NCBI RefSeq assembly: GCF_900302445.1
Contig: NZ_ONZF01000001.1
Location: 620,001-684,000 of the forward strand
Source: Palleronia abyssalis
GTDB lineage: Bacteria; Pseudomonadota; Alphaproteobacteria; Rhodobacterales; Rhodobacteraceae
Direction: 5' to 3'
DNA: 64,000 bases
A program made the translations under genes and the position numbers. Position 1 is the first letter of the stretch; each line of letters opens with the position of its first letter. Below, piece by piece: positions 56,156-64,000 of the stretch. A model generated the notes under the pieces. The model did not search any database and was not told where the DNA came from. It was given only the letters and a program-made list of their open reading frames with translations.

Positions 56156-57581
56156 GGGTTTGCGCCGCGACCGCCGCCGCCCCGTCGACACCGAACAGAT
56201 TGACCACGCCAACCACCATGATCAACGCCGAGACTACCAGAACCCCCCACAGGACCGGATGCGTGCCCCCATCCAGACCGTCTGTCTCTTCCCCAAAATA
56301 CATCAGGTAGACGATCCTGAGGTAATAGTACGCCGCAATGGCCGACGCGATGACGCCCAGCACGGCAAGCCAGCCGAGCCCCGCATCCACCGCGGCGGTC
56401 AGCACGTAGTATTTCCCGAAGAACCCAACCAGAGGCGGAACCCCCGCCATGGAGAACATGAGAACCAGCATGGCCAGCGCCTTGGTGGGTTCGACCCGGC
56501 TGAAGTTGCTGAGCGCCGCGATCGACACGACCGGCTGGCCGTTCTTTTCCATCGACAGAATGAAGGCGAAGGTGCCGATGTTCATGGTGACGTAGATCGC
56601 CATATAGACCAGCATCGCCTCGACTCCGAAGGCCGTTCCGGCGGCCAGCCCCATCAGCGCGAAGCCCATGTGGTTGATCGAAGAGTAGGCCATCAGCCGC
56701 TTGATGTCGTTCTGACCGATTGCGGCCACTGCACCAAGGAACATGGATGCCAGCGACAGGGCGGCCACGATCTGCTGCCAGTCGCCCGTCACACCACCGA
56801 AAGCGTCATGAACCACACGGGCGAACAGGCCCATCGCTGCGACCTTGGGCGCAGTTGCGAAGAATGCGGTCACGGGCGTGGGCGCCCCTTCGTAGACGTC
56901 CGGCGTCCACATGTGAAACGGCGCGGCCGACACCTTGAACGCCAGCCCGGAGGAGATGAAGACCAGCCCGAACAGCAGACCCAGCGGCGTCTCGCCCTGT
57001 GCGGCCTGAATGATGCCGGTGAAGGACGTTGTGCCGGCAAAGCCGTAGGTCAGCGATGCGCCATAGAGCAACAGCCCCGACGAAAGCGCGCCCAGAACGA
57101 AATACTTCAGGCCAGCTTCGGTCGACTTGATCGAATCCCGCCGGAGCGACGCGACGACGTAAAGCGCCAGCGATTGCAGCTCGAGCCCCATGTAAAGCGT
57201 CATCAGGTTGCCGGACGAGACCATGACCATCATCCCGACCACTGCCAAGGCGACCAGAAGCGGGTATTCGAAGCGCAGGATGCCGCGCCGCTCCATGTAG
57301 CCTTGGCTCATCAGCAGGACGACGGCGGCCGAAATGAGGATCATGACCTTGGCGAACCGCGCGAAAGCGTCGTCGATGAACAGTCCGCCGAACGCCGTTT
57401 GATTGGCGGGGCCGGACACGCCAACCCAAAACGCCAACAGGACCAGCACGCCGCTGGTCACCCAGACCAGCATCGGCGCAAGGCGGTCCTTGCCGGTATA
57501 AACGCCAACGAGAAGCGCACCCATCGCGAACAGCGACAGCAGAATCTCGGGCAGGAGGACGGAGAAGTCGTGTGCGATCAT
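56145..57581 (-). CDS. nuoN: NADH-quinone oxidoreductase subunit N
   Basis: Antiporter-like proton-pumping membrane subunit of respiratory complex I. The 478-residue protein has about 14 hydrophobic helices and the family motifs: [25 protein letters not shown]-type helix 4-5 region with the key Glu, [18 protein letters not shown] with the conserved Lys, and [19 protein letters not shown]. It ends the nuo membrane-arm genes and is followed by birA. Length is normal. Confidence 0.95.
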   Translation of the reverse strand: MIAHDFSVLLPEILLSLFAMGALLVGVYTGKDRLAPMLVWVTSGVLVLLAFWVGVSGPANQTAFGGLFIDDAFARFAKVMILISAAVVLLMSQGYMERRGILRFEYPLLVALAVVGMMVMVSSGNLMTLYMGLELQSLALYVVASLRRDSIKSTEAGLKYFVLGALSSGLLLYGASLTYGFAGTTSFTGIIQAAQGETPLGLLFGLVFISSGLAFKVSAAPFHMWTPDVYEGAPTPVTAFFATAPKVAAMGLFARVVHDAFGGVTGDWQQIVAALSLASMFLGAVAAIGQNDIKRLMAYSSINHMGFALMGLAAGTAFGVEAMLVYMAIYVTMNIGTFAFILSMEKNGQPVVSIAALSNFSRVEPTKALAMLVLMFSMAGVPPLVGFFGKYYVLTAAVDAGLGWLAVLGVIASAIAAYYYLRIVYLMYFGEETDGLDGGTHPVLWGVLVVSALIMVVGVVNLFGVDGAAAVAAQTLVD

Positions 57582-57591
57582 CGCTTGACCC

Positions 57592-59142
57592 TCAATGTGC
57601 GGCTTCGGCGACGGCGTTGCCGGTCATCAGACCGGCCTCGTCCAAGGCCGTTTCATAAGTGTCGAGCAACCCCGCGACGGAGGGTCCGACGATATCGGTG
57701 ACGAGGCTGGGATAGACGCCCAGCAGGATCGTCATGACGGCCAGCGGCGCAAACACCCACTTCTCGCGCGGTGTGAGATCCTTGATGCTGCGCAGGCTCT
57801 CCTTGATCAGATCGCCCATCACGACCCGGCGATAGAGCCACAGGCCATAGGCGGCCGACAGGATCACACCACTCGTGGCGACGAGGGCAACCCAGGTATT
57901 GGCCTGGAACATGCCCATCAGTGTCAGGAACTCGCCTACGAACCCACTGGTCCCCGGCAAGCCGACATTGGCCATCGTGAACAGCATGAAGATCAAGGCG
58001 TAGGCCGGCATGCGGTTCACAAGGCCGCCATAGCCGTCGATGTCGCGGGTGTGCATGCGGTCGTAGATCACGCCAACGCACAGGAAAAGCCCACCCGAGA
58101 TGAAGCCGTGGCTGATCATCTGGAAGATCGCCCCGTCCAGTCCCTGCTGGTTCGCCGAAAAGATGCCAGCGGTAACGTAGCCCATATGCGCGACCGAGGA
58201 ATAGGCGATCAGCTTCTTCATATCTTGCTGCGCAAGCGCCACCAGGCTGGTGTAGACGATCGCGATGGCCGAGAGCCAAAGCACCATCGGCGACAGCATT
58301 TCAGACGCGACGGGGAACATCGGCAGGCTGAAGCGGATGAACCCGTATCCGCCGAGTTTCAGAAGGATTGCGGCCAGAACCACCGAACCTGCGGTCGGCG
58401 CCTGAACGTGCGCGTCGGGCAACCAGGTGTGAACGGGCCACATCGGCATCTTCACCGCAAAGGACGCAAAGAACGCCAGCCACAGCAGGGTCTGCAACCC
58501 GCCGACGACCTGCACCCCGGCCAGACTGACCGTGCCATAGCTGAATTCATGGGCCAGAAGCGCCGGAATATCGGTCGTCCCGGCATCAACATACATGCCC
58601 AACATCGCAACCAGCATCAGAACGGATCCGAGGAAGGTATAGAGGAAGAACTTGAACGCGGCATAAATCCGGTTCGCCCCGCCCCAGATGCCGATGATCA
58701 GGAACATCGGGATCAAGCCACCCTCGAAGAACAGGTAGAACAAGATCAGGTCCAATGCCACGAACACGCCCAGCATCAGCGTTTCCAACACGAGGAACGC
58801 GATCATGTATTCCTTGACCCGGGTCTTCACCTCCCATGCCGACAAGATCACCAGCGGCATCAGGAACGTTGTCAGCATAACGAAAAGCACGCTGATCCCG
58901 TCCACACCGACCTTGTAGGTCAGGCCGCCGATCCACTCGTACTCTTCGACCATCTGAAAGCCCGCGCCCGGCTCGAACTGGGCGAGGATCAGAAGCGAAA
59001 GGACAAAGGATGCCGCCGTGGCCAGAAGGGCCAGCCACTTCGCGTTACGGTTCGCCGCGTCGTCGTCACCGCGCAGGAACAGCGCTAGGATGACGGCCGC
59101 CAGAAGCGGAATGAAGACGACGATGGAGATCAGGCTGTCCAT
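57592..59142 (-). CDS. nuoM: NADH-quinone oxidoreductase subunit M
   Basis: Second antiporter-like subunit of complex I, homologous to Na+/H+ antiporters. The 516-residue protein has 13-14 helices and the signature segments [21 protein letters not shown] (with the conserved Glu), [19 protein letters not shown] (conserved Lys), [18 protein letters not shown] and [19 protein letters not shown]. It starts one base after the nuoL stop and is followed by nuoN after ten bases. Confidence 0.95.
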   Translation of the reverse strand: MDSLISIVVFIPLLAAVILALFLRGDDDAANRNAKWLALLATAASFVLSLLILAQFEPGAGFQMVEEYEWIGGLTYKVGVDGISVLFVMLTTFLMPLVILSAWEVKTRVKEYMIAFLVLETLMLGVFVALDLILFYLFFEGGLIPMFLIIGIWGGANRIYAAFKFFLYTFLGSVLMLVAMLGMYVDAGTTDIPALLAHEFSYGTVSLAGVQVVGGLQTLLWLAFFASFAVKMPMWPVHTWLPDAHVQAPTAGSVVLAAILLKLGGYGFIRFSLPMFPVASEMLSPMVLWLSAIAIVYTSLVALAQQDMKKLIAYSSVAHMGYVTAGIFSANQQGLDGAIFQMISHGFISGGLFLCVGVIYDRMHTRDIDGYGGLVNRMPAYALIFMLFTMANVGLPGTSGFVGEFLTLMGMFQANTWVALVATSGVILSAAYGLWLYRRVVMGDLIKESLRSIKDLTPREKWVFAPLAVMTILLGVYPSLVTDIVGPSVAGLLDTYETALDEAGLMTGNAVAEAAH

Positions 59143-59143
59143 G

Positions 59144-61327
59144 TTACTGCGCCCCTCCGAGCGTCATCCAGGTGAGCAAAACCGCAATCGCAAGCACCAT
59201 CGCGAAGGCATAGTGGAAGATGTATCCCGACTGGGCTCGGCCCGCGAGGCGGGTCAGGAACGGGATCACGCCCATCGCCAGCCCGTTGATACCGCCGTCG
59301 ATCACCGACCCGTCGCCGCGCTTCCACAGGAAGCCCCCCAGCCATTTCGTGGGGCGCACAAAGATCGCATCGTAGATCTCGTCGAAGTACCACTTGTTCA
59401 GGAGGAACGCGTAAAGCGGCTGCATCGCGTCGGCGAACTTGCCCGGAGTATCGGGGCGGCGAATGTACATCTGGAAGGCCGTCACGAAGCCCAGAAGCAT
59501 CGCGACGAACGGGCTGACCTTGACCCAGACAGGGGCGTGGTGCGCCTCGTCCATAACGTGGTTGTCGGGCGACATGTAGATCGCCCCTTCTTCCCAACCG
59601 CCGGCCATCACGTCGCCATGGGTATCCTCGCCTGCGTCGATATCGGCGGTGGGCTCGGTTACGTCCGCCAGCGCGGCGGCGGGCTCGCCCTCGGCCAGCT
59701 CCTCGGCCGCTTCTACGACACCCTCGCCAGCATCGTCCTGACCGGCGACCGCTTCGGACCCGTGATCGTCGGCGGCGACCGCTTCTTCATGTGCGGGAAT
59801 GCCGAAGAAGCGGTTCACCTGGGCGTGGTCCCCGAAGAACGAACCATACCAGAGCATGCCCGAGAACACCGCGCCCAACGCCAGCACGCCCAGCGGAACC
59901 AGCATGACGGTGGGGCTTTCATGCGCGTGCTCGTGCGTGTGACGATCGCCGCGCGCCTCTCCGTAGAAAGTCATAAACATCAGGCGCCAGGAATAGAAGC
60001 TGGTGAACGCCGCGGCGATCACTAGAAGCCAGAAGGCATAGAAGCCGGGCCCCGAGCCTGCGCCCCACGCGCTTTCGATCACGGCATCCTTCGACAGGAA
60101 GCCCGCGAAGCCGATATGGGTCAGCGGAATGCCCACGCCCGTGATAGCCAGCGTGCCGATCATCATGGCCCAGAACGTGTACGGCAGCTTGTCCTTCAGC
60201 CCGCCATAGTTCCGCATGTCCTGCTCGTGATGCATCCCGTGGATGACCGAGCCGGCGCCGAGGAACAGCATCGCCTTGAAGAAGGCATGCGTGAACAAGT
60301 GGAACATCGCGACGGAGTAGACGCCAACGCCAGCCGCCACGAACATGTAGCCCAACTGCGAGCAGGTCGAATAGGCGATGACGCGCTTGATGTCGGTCTG
60401 CACCAAGCCAACGGTCGCGGCAAAGAACGCGGTCGAGGCACCGATGATCGTCACGAACGCCGTTGCGGTGGGCGCGAATTCCATGATCGGCGACATCCGG
60501 CAGACCAGGAACACGCCCGCCGTGACCATGGTGGCCGCGTGGATCAGGGCCGAGACCGGCGTCGGGCCTTCCATGGCGTCCGGCAGCCAGGTGTGCAGGA
60601 ACAGCTGGGCCGACTTGCCCATTGCACCGATGAACAGAAGGAATGCGACGATTTCGGCCGCGTTCCATTCCGTCCAGAGGAAGTGAATCTGCGTCTGGCC
60701 CAGCTCGGGGCCGGCCGCGAAGATGTCGTTGAACTGGATCGAATCGACCAGGAAGAACAGCGCGAAGATGCCCAGGGCGAACCCGAAGTCGCCGACCCGG
60801 TTGACCACGAAGGCTTTGATCGCCGCCGCATTGGCCGAGGGCTTGCGGAAGTAGAACCCGATCAGCAGATACGAGGCGAGGCCCACCCCTTCCCAGCCGA
60901 AGAACATCTGCACCAGGTTGTCGGCCGTCACCAGCATCAGCATCGCGAAGGTGAAGAACGACAGATAGGCGAAGAACCGGGGGCGATAGCTCTCGGTATC
61001 GCGGAAGTTCTCGTCATGGGCCATGTAGCCAAAGGAATAGAGATGGACGAGCGCCGAGACCGTGGTGATGACGATCAACATGATCGCGGTCAGGCGGTCC
61101 AGACGGATCGCCCAGTCGGTCGACAGGCTGCCCGACTCGATCCAGCGCAGGATCTGGATACGATGCAGTTCGCCGTCGTGACCGAAGAACACGATCCACG
61201 ACAGCAGCGCGGCCAGGATCAGAAGCGAGGTGGCCGTCCACTGCGCCGGCTTCTCACCGATGAAGCGATGGCCGAACCCGCAGATCAACGCACCGATCAG
61301 GGGCGCGAACAGGATGATCGTTGCCAT
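59144..61327 (-). CDS. nuoL: NADH-quinone oxidoreductase subunit L with acidic insert
   Basis: Distal proton-pumping subunit of complex I with a lateral helix. The 727-residue protein has the family motifs [60 protein letters not shown] and [25 protein letters not shown]. It is about 100 residues longer than E. coli NuoL (613). Most of the excess is a hydrophilic insert at about residues 511-576, rich in Glu, Ala and Asp, just before the segment [20 protein letters not shown]. Starts four bases after nuoK. Confidence 0.95.
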   Translation of the reverse strand: MATIILFAPLIGALICGFGHRFIGEKPAQWTATSLLILAALLSWIVFFGHDGELHRIQILRWIESGSLSTDWAIRLDRLTAIMLIVITTVSALVHLYSFGYMAHDENFRDTESYRPRFFAYLSFFTFAMLMLVTADNLVQMFFGWEGVGLASYLLIGFYFRKPSANAAAIKAFVVNRVGDFGFALGIFALFFLVDSIQFNDIFAAGPELGQTQIHFLWTEWNAAEIVAFLLFIGAMGKSAQLFLHTWLPDAMEGPTPVSALIHAATMVTAGVFLVCRMSPIMEFAPTATAFVTIIGASTAFFAATVGLVQTDIKRVIAYSTCSQLGYMFVAAGVGVYSVAMFHLFTHAFFKAMLFLGAGSVIHGMHHEQDMRNYGGLKDKLPYTFWAMMIGTLAITGVGIPLTHIGFAGFLSKDAVIESAWGAGSGPGFYAFWLLVIAAAFTSFYSWRLMFMTFYGEARGDRHTHEHAHESPTVMLVPLGVLALGAVFSGMLWYGSFFGDHAQVNRFFGIPAHEEAVAADDHGSEAVAGQDDAGEGVVEAAEELAEGEPAAALADVTEPTADIDAGEDTHGDVMAGGWEEGAIYMSPDNHVMDEAHHAPVWVKVSPFVAMLLGFVTAFQMYIRRPDTPGKFADAMQPLYAFLLNKWYFDEIYDAIFVRPTKWLGGFLWKRGDGSVIDGGINGLAMGVIPFLTRLAGRAQSGYIFHYAFAMVLAIAVLLTWMTLGGAQ

Positions 61328-61331
61328 GTTC

Positions 61332-61637
61332 TCAGCCCTTCATCACATTGATGTCTTCGACCGCGATCGTGCCGCGGTTGCGGAAGAAGCAGACCAGGAT
61401 CGCCAGACCGATCGCGGCCTCGGCCGCGGCGACGGTCAGGACGAACAGGGTAAAGACCTGCCCGACGAGATCGCCCAGATGGGTCGAGAACGCGACGAGG
61501 TTGATGTTCACCGCAAGCAGCATCAGCTCGATCGACATCAGGATGATGATGACGTTCTTCCGGTTCAGGAAGAGGCCGAAAATCCCGATCACGAACAAGG
61601 CGGCGGCCACGGTCAGGTAATGCTCTAGTCCGATCAT
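61332..61637 (-). CDS. nuoK: NADH-quinone oxidoreductase subunit K
   Basis: Small membrane subunit of complex I (Nqo11). The 101-residue protein has three helices and the two conserved glutamates in [21 protein letters not shown] and [17 protein letters not shown] chose ATG at 61635-61637 ([12 protein letters not shown]), which gives the normal length; an in-frame ATG at 61679 would add 14 residues with no family support. It starts 60 bp after nuoJ. Confidence 0.95.
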   Translation of the reverse strand: MIGLEHYLTVAAALFVIGIFGLFLNRKNVIIILMSIELMLLAVNINLVAFSTHLGDLVGQVFTLFVLTVAAAEAAIGLAILVCFFRNRGTIAVEDINVMKG

Positions 61638-61697
61638 CGTCTGTCCCTTTGGTCGTTGCGCGCGTCCTAGACCGATCACGCGCGGGCGTCCATGCCC

Positions 61698-62312
61698 TCA
61701 GAGGCCCTGCCCGGGCTTCACGTCCTTCATCTCCATCGACTTGGCCGGATCACGCATGATCTGGTCGACGATGTTCTGGCGCTTGACGTCGGGGCGGTGG
61801 CGCAGCGTCAACACGATGGCCCCGATCATGGCGACCAGAAGGATCAGGCCGGCCAATTGGAAAAGCAGGAGGTAGTCGTCGTAAATCAGCTGCCCGATGG
61901 CCTGCGTGTTCGAGGCGCCCCCGAACGCCGCCTGCGATGCCGCGACATTCGCCTCGGCCATGTCCGACTGCTGCCAGACGCCGAACGCGATCCCCAGCTG
62001 CATCAGGATGACGACCCCGATCAGAAGCGCGATCGGCATGTATTTCGCCATCTCGGCCTTCAGCGAGGCGAAATCGACGTCCAGCATCATGACGACGAAC
62101 AGGAAAAGAACCGCGACTGCGCCGACGTAGACGATCACCAGAAGCATCGCGACGAATTCCGCGCCCAACAGGACGAACAATCCGGCCGACGACAGGAAAG
62201 CCAGGATCAGCCACAGAACCGAGTGCACGGGATTGCGCGCGACCACGGTGAAAAGGCCGGCTGCGATCACTAGGATCGCGAAAAGATAGAAGGCAAAGTC
62301 AGGGGGGGTCAT
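61698..62312 (-). CDS. nuoJ: NADH-quinone oxidoreductase subunit J
   Basis: Membrane subunit of complex I (Nqo10) with five helices. The 204-residue protein shows [30 protein letters not shown] (helices 2-3), then the pi-bulge segment [19 protein letters not shown], the family signature. The C-terminal 40 residues ([20 protein letters not shown]) are hydrophilic and cytosolic. Length is near that of Rhodobacter Nqo10. Confidence 0.94.
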   Translation of the reverse strand: MTPPDFAFYLFAILVIAAGLFTVVARNPVHSVLWLILAFLSSAGLFVLLGAEFVAMLLVIVYVGAVAVLFLFVVMMLDVDFASLKAEMAKYMPIALLIGVVILMQLGIAFGVWQQSDMAEANVAASQAAFGGASNTQAIGQLIYDDYLLLFQLAGLILLVAMIGAIVLTLRHRPDVKRQNIVDQIMRDPAKSMEMKDVKPGQGL

Positions 62313-62340
62313 GGCAATCGGTCCCTCGGGTGGTCCGGAA

Positions 62341-62835
62341 TCAGCGGTAAGGCGCGTCGATCTCTAGGTTGCGGGCGATCTCCGCCTCCCAGCGTTCGCC
62401 GTTCTCCAGAAGCTTGGCCTTGTCATAGAACAGCTCTTCGCGAGTCTCGGTCGCGAACTCGAAATTCGGCCCCTCGACGATGGCATCCACCGGGCAGGCT
62501 TCCTGGCAGAAACCGCAATAGATGCACTTGGTCATGTCGATGTCATAGCGCGTGGTCCGGCGGCTGCCGTCCTCGCGCGGTTCGGCGTCGATGGTGATGG
62601 CCTGCGCGGGGCAGATCGCTTCGCACAGCTTGCAGGCGATGCAGCGCTCTTCGCCGTTGGGGTAACGGCGAAGAGCATGTTCACCGCGGAACCGCGGGCT
62701 TAGCGGGCCCTTCTCGTGCGGATAGTTCACCGTCGCCTTGGGGGCGAAGAAGTATTTCAGCCCCAAACGCAGCCCCTTCCAGAAGTCAAAGAGCAGCCAG
62801 TAGCGACCGGCACGTGCATAGTCGAAAGTAGCCAT
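62341..62835 (-). CDS. nuoI: NADH-quinone oxidoreductase subunit I
   Basis: Peripheral-arm subunit of complex I (Nqo9) with two 4Fe-4S clusters N6a and N6b. The 164-residue protein has [17 protein letters not shown] (about residues 62-78) and [16 protein letters not shown] (about residues 101-116), each with the C-x2-C-x2-C-x3-CP pattern. The start [21 protein letters not shown] is the alphaproteobacterial form. It follows nuoH after two bases. Confidence 0.96.
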   Translation of the reverse strand: MATFDYARAGRYWLLFDFWKGLRLGLKYFFAPKATVNYPHEKGPLSPRFRGEHALRRYPNGEERCIACKLCEAICPAQAITIDAEPREDGSRRTTRYDIDMTKCIYCGFCQEACPVDAIVEGPNFEFATETREELFYDKAKLLENGERWEAEIARNLEIDAPYR

Positions 62836-62837
62836 TG

Positions 62838-63881
62838 TCAGCCTCCTACCGCCCAGCGGGCATAGAAGCCGCCGAACAGTTCGAAATGAGCGAGGAACGA
62901 GACGAACACGACCCAGATCAGCGAGAACGGAAGGAACACCTTCCAGCCCAGCCGCATCAGCTGGTCGTAGCGATAGCGCGGCACCACGGCCTTCACCATC
63001 GCGAAGAGGAAGAAGAAGAACGCCATCTTCAGCAGCATCCAGAACGCGCCATCAGGCAGGCCCGGAATGGGAGACAGCCAGCCGCCGAAGAACAGGATGG
63101 CGATGACCGCGCTGAGCAGCCACATCGCGATATACTCACCCGCCATGAACAGCAGGAACGGCGTCGAGGAGTATTCGACCTGATAGCCGGCGACCAGCTC
63201 CGACTCGGCCTCGGGCAGGTCGAAGGGCGGGCGGTTCGTCTCGGCCAGGCACGAGATGAAGAACAGGAAAACCATCGGGAAATGCGGCAGCCAATACCAG
63301 TTCAGCAAGCCGAAATCACCGTCCTGCGCGCGAACGATGTCCGACAGGTTCAGCGAGCCGGTCGAGATGATGATGCCGATGATGATCAGGCCCAGCGACA
63401 CCTCGTAGCTGATCATCTGCGCGGCCGACCGCAGCGACCCCAGGAACGGGTATTTCGAGTTCGACGCCCAACCGCCCATGATCACGCCATACACCTCAAG
63501 CGAGGAGACCGCGAAGATGAACAGGATCGCCACATTGATATCGGCCAGTACCCAGCCATCGGCGAAGGGGATGACGGCCCAGGCCACCATCGCCAGAACG
63601 AAAGAGATCAGCGGCGCCATCAGGAACACCGTCCGGTCCGATCCGGCCGGGATGATGACTTCCTTCAGGACATATTTCAGCGCGTCCGCGACGGTCTGCA
63701 ACAAGCCGAAAATGCCGACCACGTTCGGCCCACGGCGCATCTGGACGGCGGCCCAGACCTTCCGGTCCGCGTAGACGAGGAACAGAAGCGACACCATCAC
63801 GAAGGTCACGATCATGCCCGCCTGGGCTGCGACCAGAAGCGTGACCCCGGCGGGTGTGGAGAAGAAGCCTTCCATGGGCAT
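62838..63881 (-). CDS. nuoH: NADH-quinone oxidoreductase subunit H
   Basis: Quinone-chamber membrane subunit of complex I (Nqo8). The 347-residue protein has eight helices and the conserved segments [21 protein letters not shown] (about residues 33-53), [40 protein letters not shown] and a basic loop [14 protein letters not shown]. There are two nearby in-frame ATGs, 63879-63881 and 63873-63875; the second gives MEGFF and is also plausible. It is the first complete nuo gene in the window. Confidence 0.95.
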   Translation of the reverse strand: MPMEGFFSTPAGVTLLVAAQAGMIVTFVMVSLLFLVYADRKVWAAVQMRRGPNVVGIFGLLQTVADALKYVLKEVIIPAGSDRTVFLMAPLISFVLAMVAWAVIPFADGWVLADINVAILFIFAVSSLEVYGVIMGGWASNSKYPFLGSLRSAAQMISYEVSLGLIIIGIIISTGSLNLSDIVRAQDGDFGLLNWYWLPHFPMVFLFFISCLAETNRPPFDLPEAESELVAGYQVEYSSTPFLLFMAGEYIAMWLLSAVIAILFFGGWLSPIPGLPDGAFWMLLKMAFFFFLFAMVKAVVPRYRYDQLMRLGWKVFLPFSLIWVVFVSFLAHFELFGGFYARWAVGG

Positions 63882-63890
63882 GTCCTCAGA

Positions 63891-64000
63891 TCAGATTGTG
63901 GGGATGCCGTCTTCGCGACACCGCGCCACTTCGATTTCGGCGTCCAGCGTCCGCGCCCCATCGGGCAGCGCGGGCGAGACGGTGTAAACCGCATCTGCGC
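63891..64000 (-). CDS. Unidentified gene between the upstream nuo genes and nuoH, C-terminal 35 residues
   Basis: The minus strand is open from the window edge to TGA at 63891-63893. The visible end reads ADAVYTVSPALPDGARTLD, then EIEVARCREDGIPTI. I cannot assign it; it does not show iron-sulfur motifs. In this operon nuoG or a small lineage-specific protein precedes nuoH, so either is possible. It ends 9 bp before the first nuoH start. Confidence 0.45.
   Translation of the reverse strand, partial: ADAVYTVSPALPDGARTLDAEIEVARCREDGIPTI

Noticed and set aside
56160-59088. Long plus-strand frames opposite nuoN and nuoM (about 500 codons each)
   Set aside because: Products are His/Arg/Gln-rich mirror images of hydrophobic membrane proteins and have no family motifs.

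Overview
The window is core chromosome of a high-GC alphaproteobacterium of the Rhodobacterales (Rhodobacteraceae/Roseobacter type). The signs are gene order and family type: a dusB(nifR3)-ntrB-ntrC-ntrY-ntrX block followed by trkA-trkH-hfq-hflX, a fused ispDF, an FnrL beside a complete ccoNOQP-ccoGHIS locus, an nuo operon ending nuoN-birA-coaX-rnj, and a recA promoter carrying the GTTC-N7-GTTC type of SOS box. I see no rRNA, tRNA, insertion sequence, prophage or CRISPR array.

Layout. (1) 1-11685, all on the minus strand: nitrogen two-component systems NtrBC and NtrYX led by the tRNA dihydrouridine synthase gene, then an alpha/beta hydrolase, Trk potassium uptake, Hfq and the start of HflX. 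(2) 11867-16637, mostly plus: isoprenoid (ispDF), phospholipid (pgpA) and nicotinamide salvage (pncC-like) genes, a START-domain protein facing hpt, then a c-type cytochrome cluster with a 59-residue membrane protein. (3) 16638-24152: a polyamine neighbourhood with ornithine decarboxylase behind a structured leader, speD, a 2H phosphoesterase and speE; it is interrupted by a sorbosone-dehydrogenase-like lipoprotein and rplM-rpsI, and followed by a TetR regulator with an ornithine-cyclodeaminase-family enzyme. (4) 24149-34218: alaS and recA, a repeat-bearing intergenic region, an AidB-type acyl-CoA dehydrogenase, a TerB-like protein, a frameshifted GNAT gene, a PhzF protein, a drug/metabolite exporter and enolase.

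(5) 34311-44016 is a microaerobic respiration locus. FnrL, a universal stress protein, the four cbb3 oxidase subunits and four assembly factors lie together, and two identical FNR-type boxes precede ccoN and ccoG. (6) 44060-52977 is mixed: a secreted phosphatase-like lipoprotein, an orphan ABC ATPase, an atypical SDR, a Hint-domain protein, RF3, a DEAD-box helicase, and several small or unknown proteins. (7) 52961-64000, all minus: rnj, coaX and birA follow the complex I genes nuoN, M, L, K, J, I and H, with one unidentified partial gene at the edge.

The window is mostly ordinary housekeeping and I found no clear new defence or mobile system. The most unusual points are local: an Hfq whose Sm2 KHA motif reads KGA, a CcoQ with a four-cysteine tail, a 2H phosphoesterase translationally coupled between speD and speE, a long acidic insert in NuoL, and a 35-bp tandem repeat beside the recA promoter.
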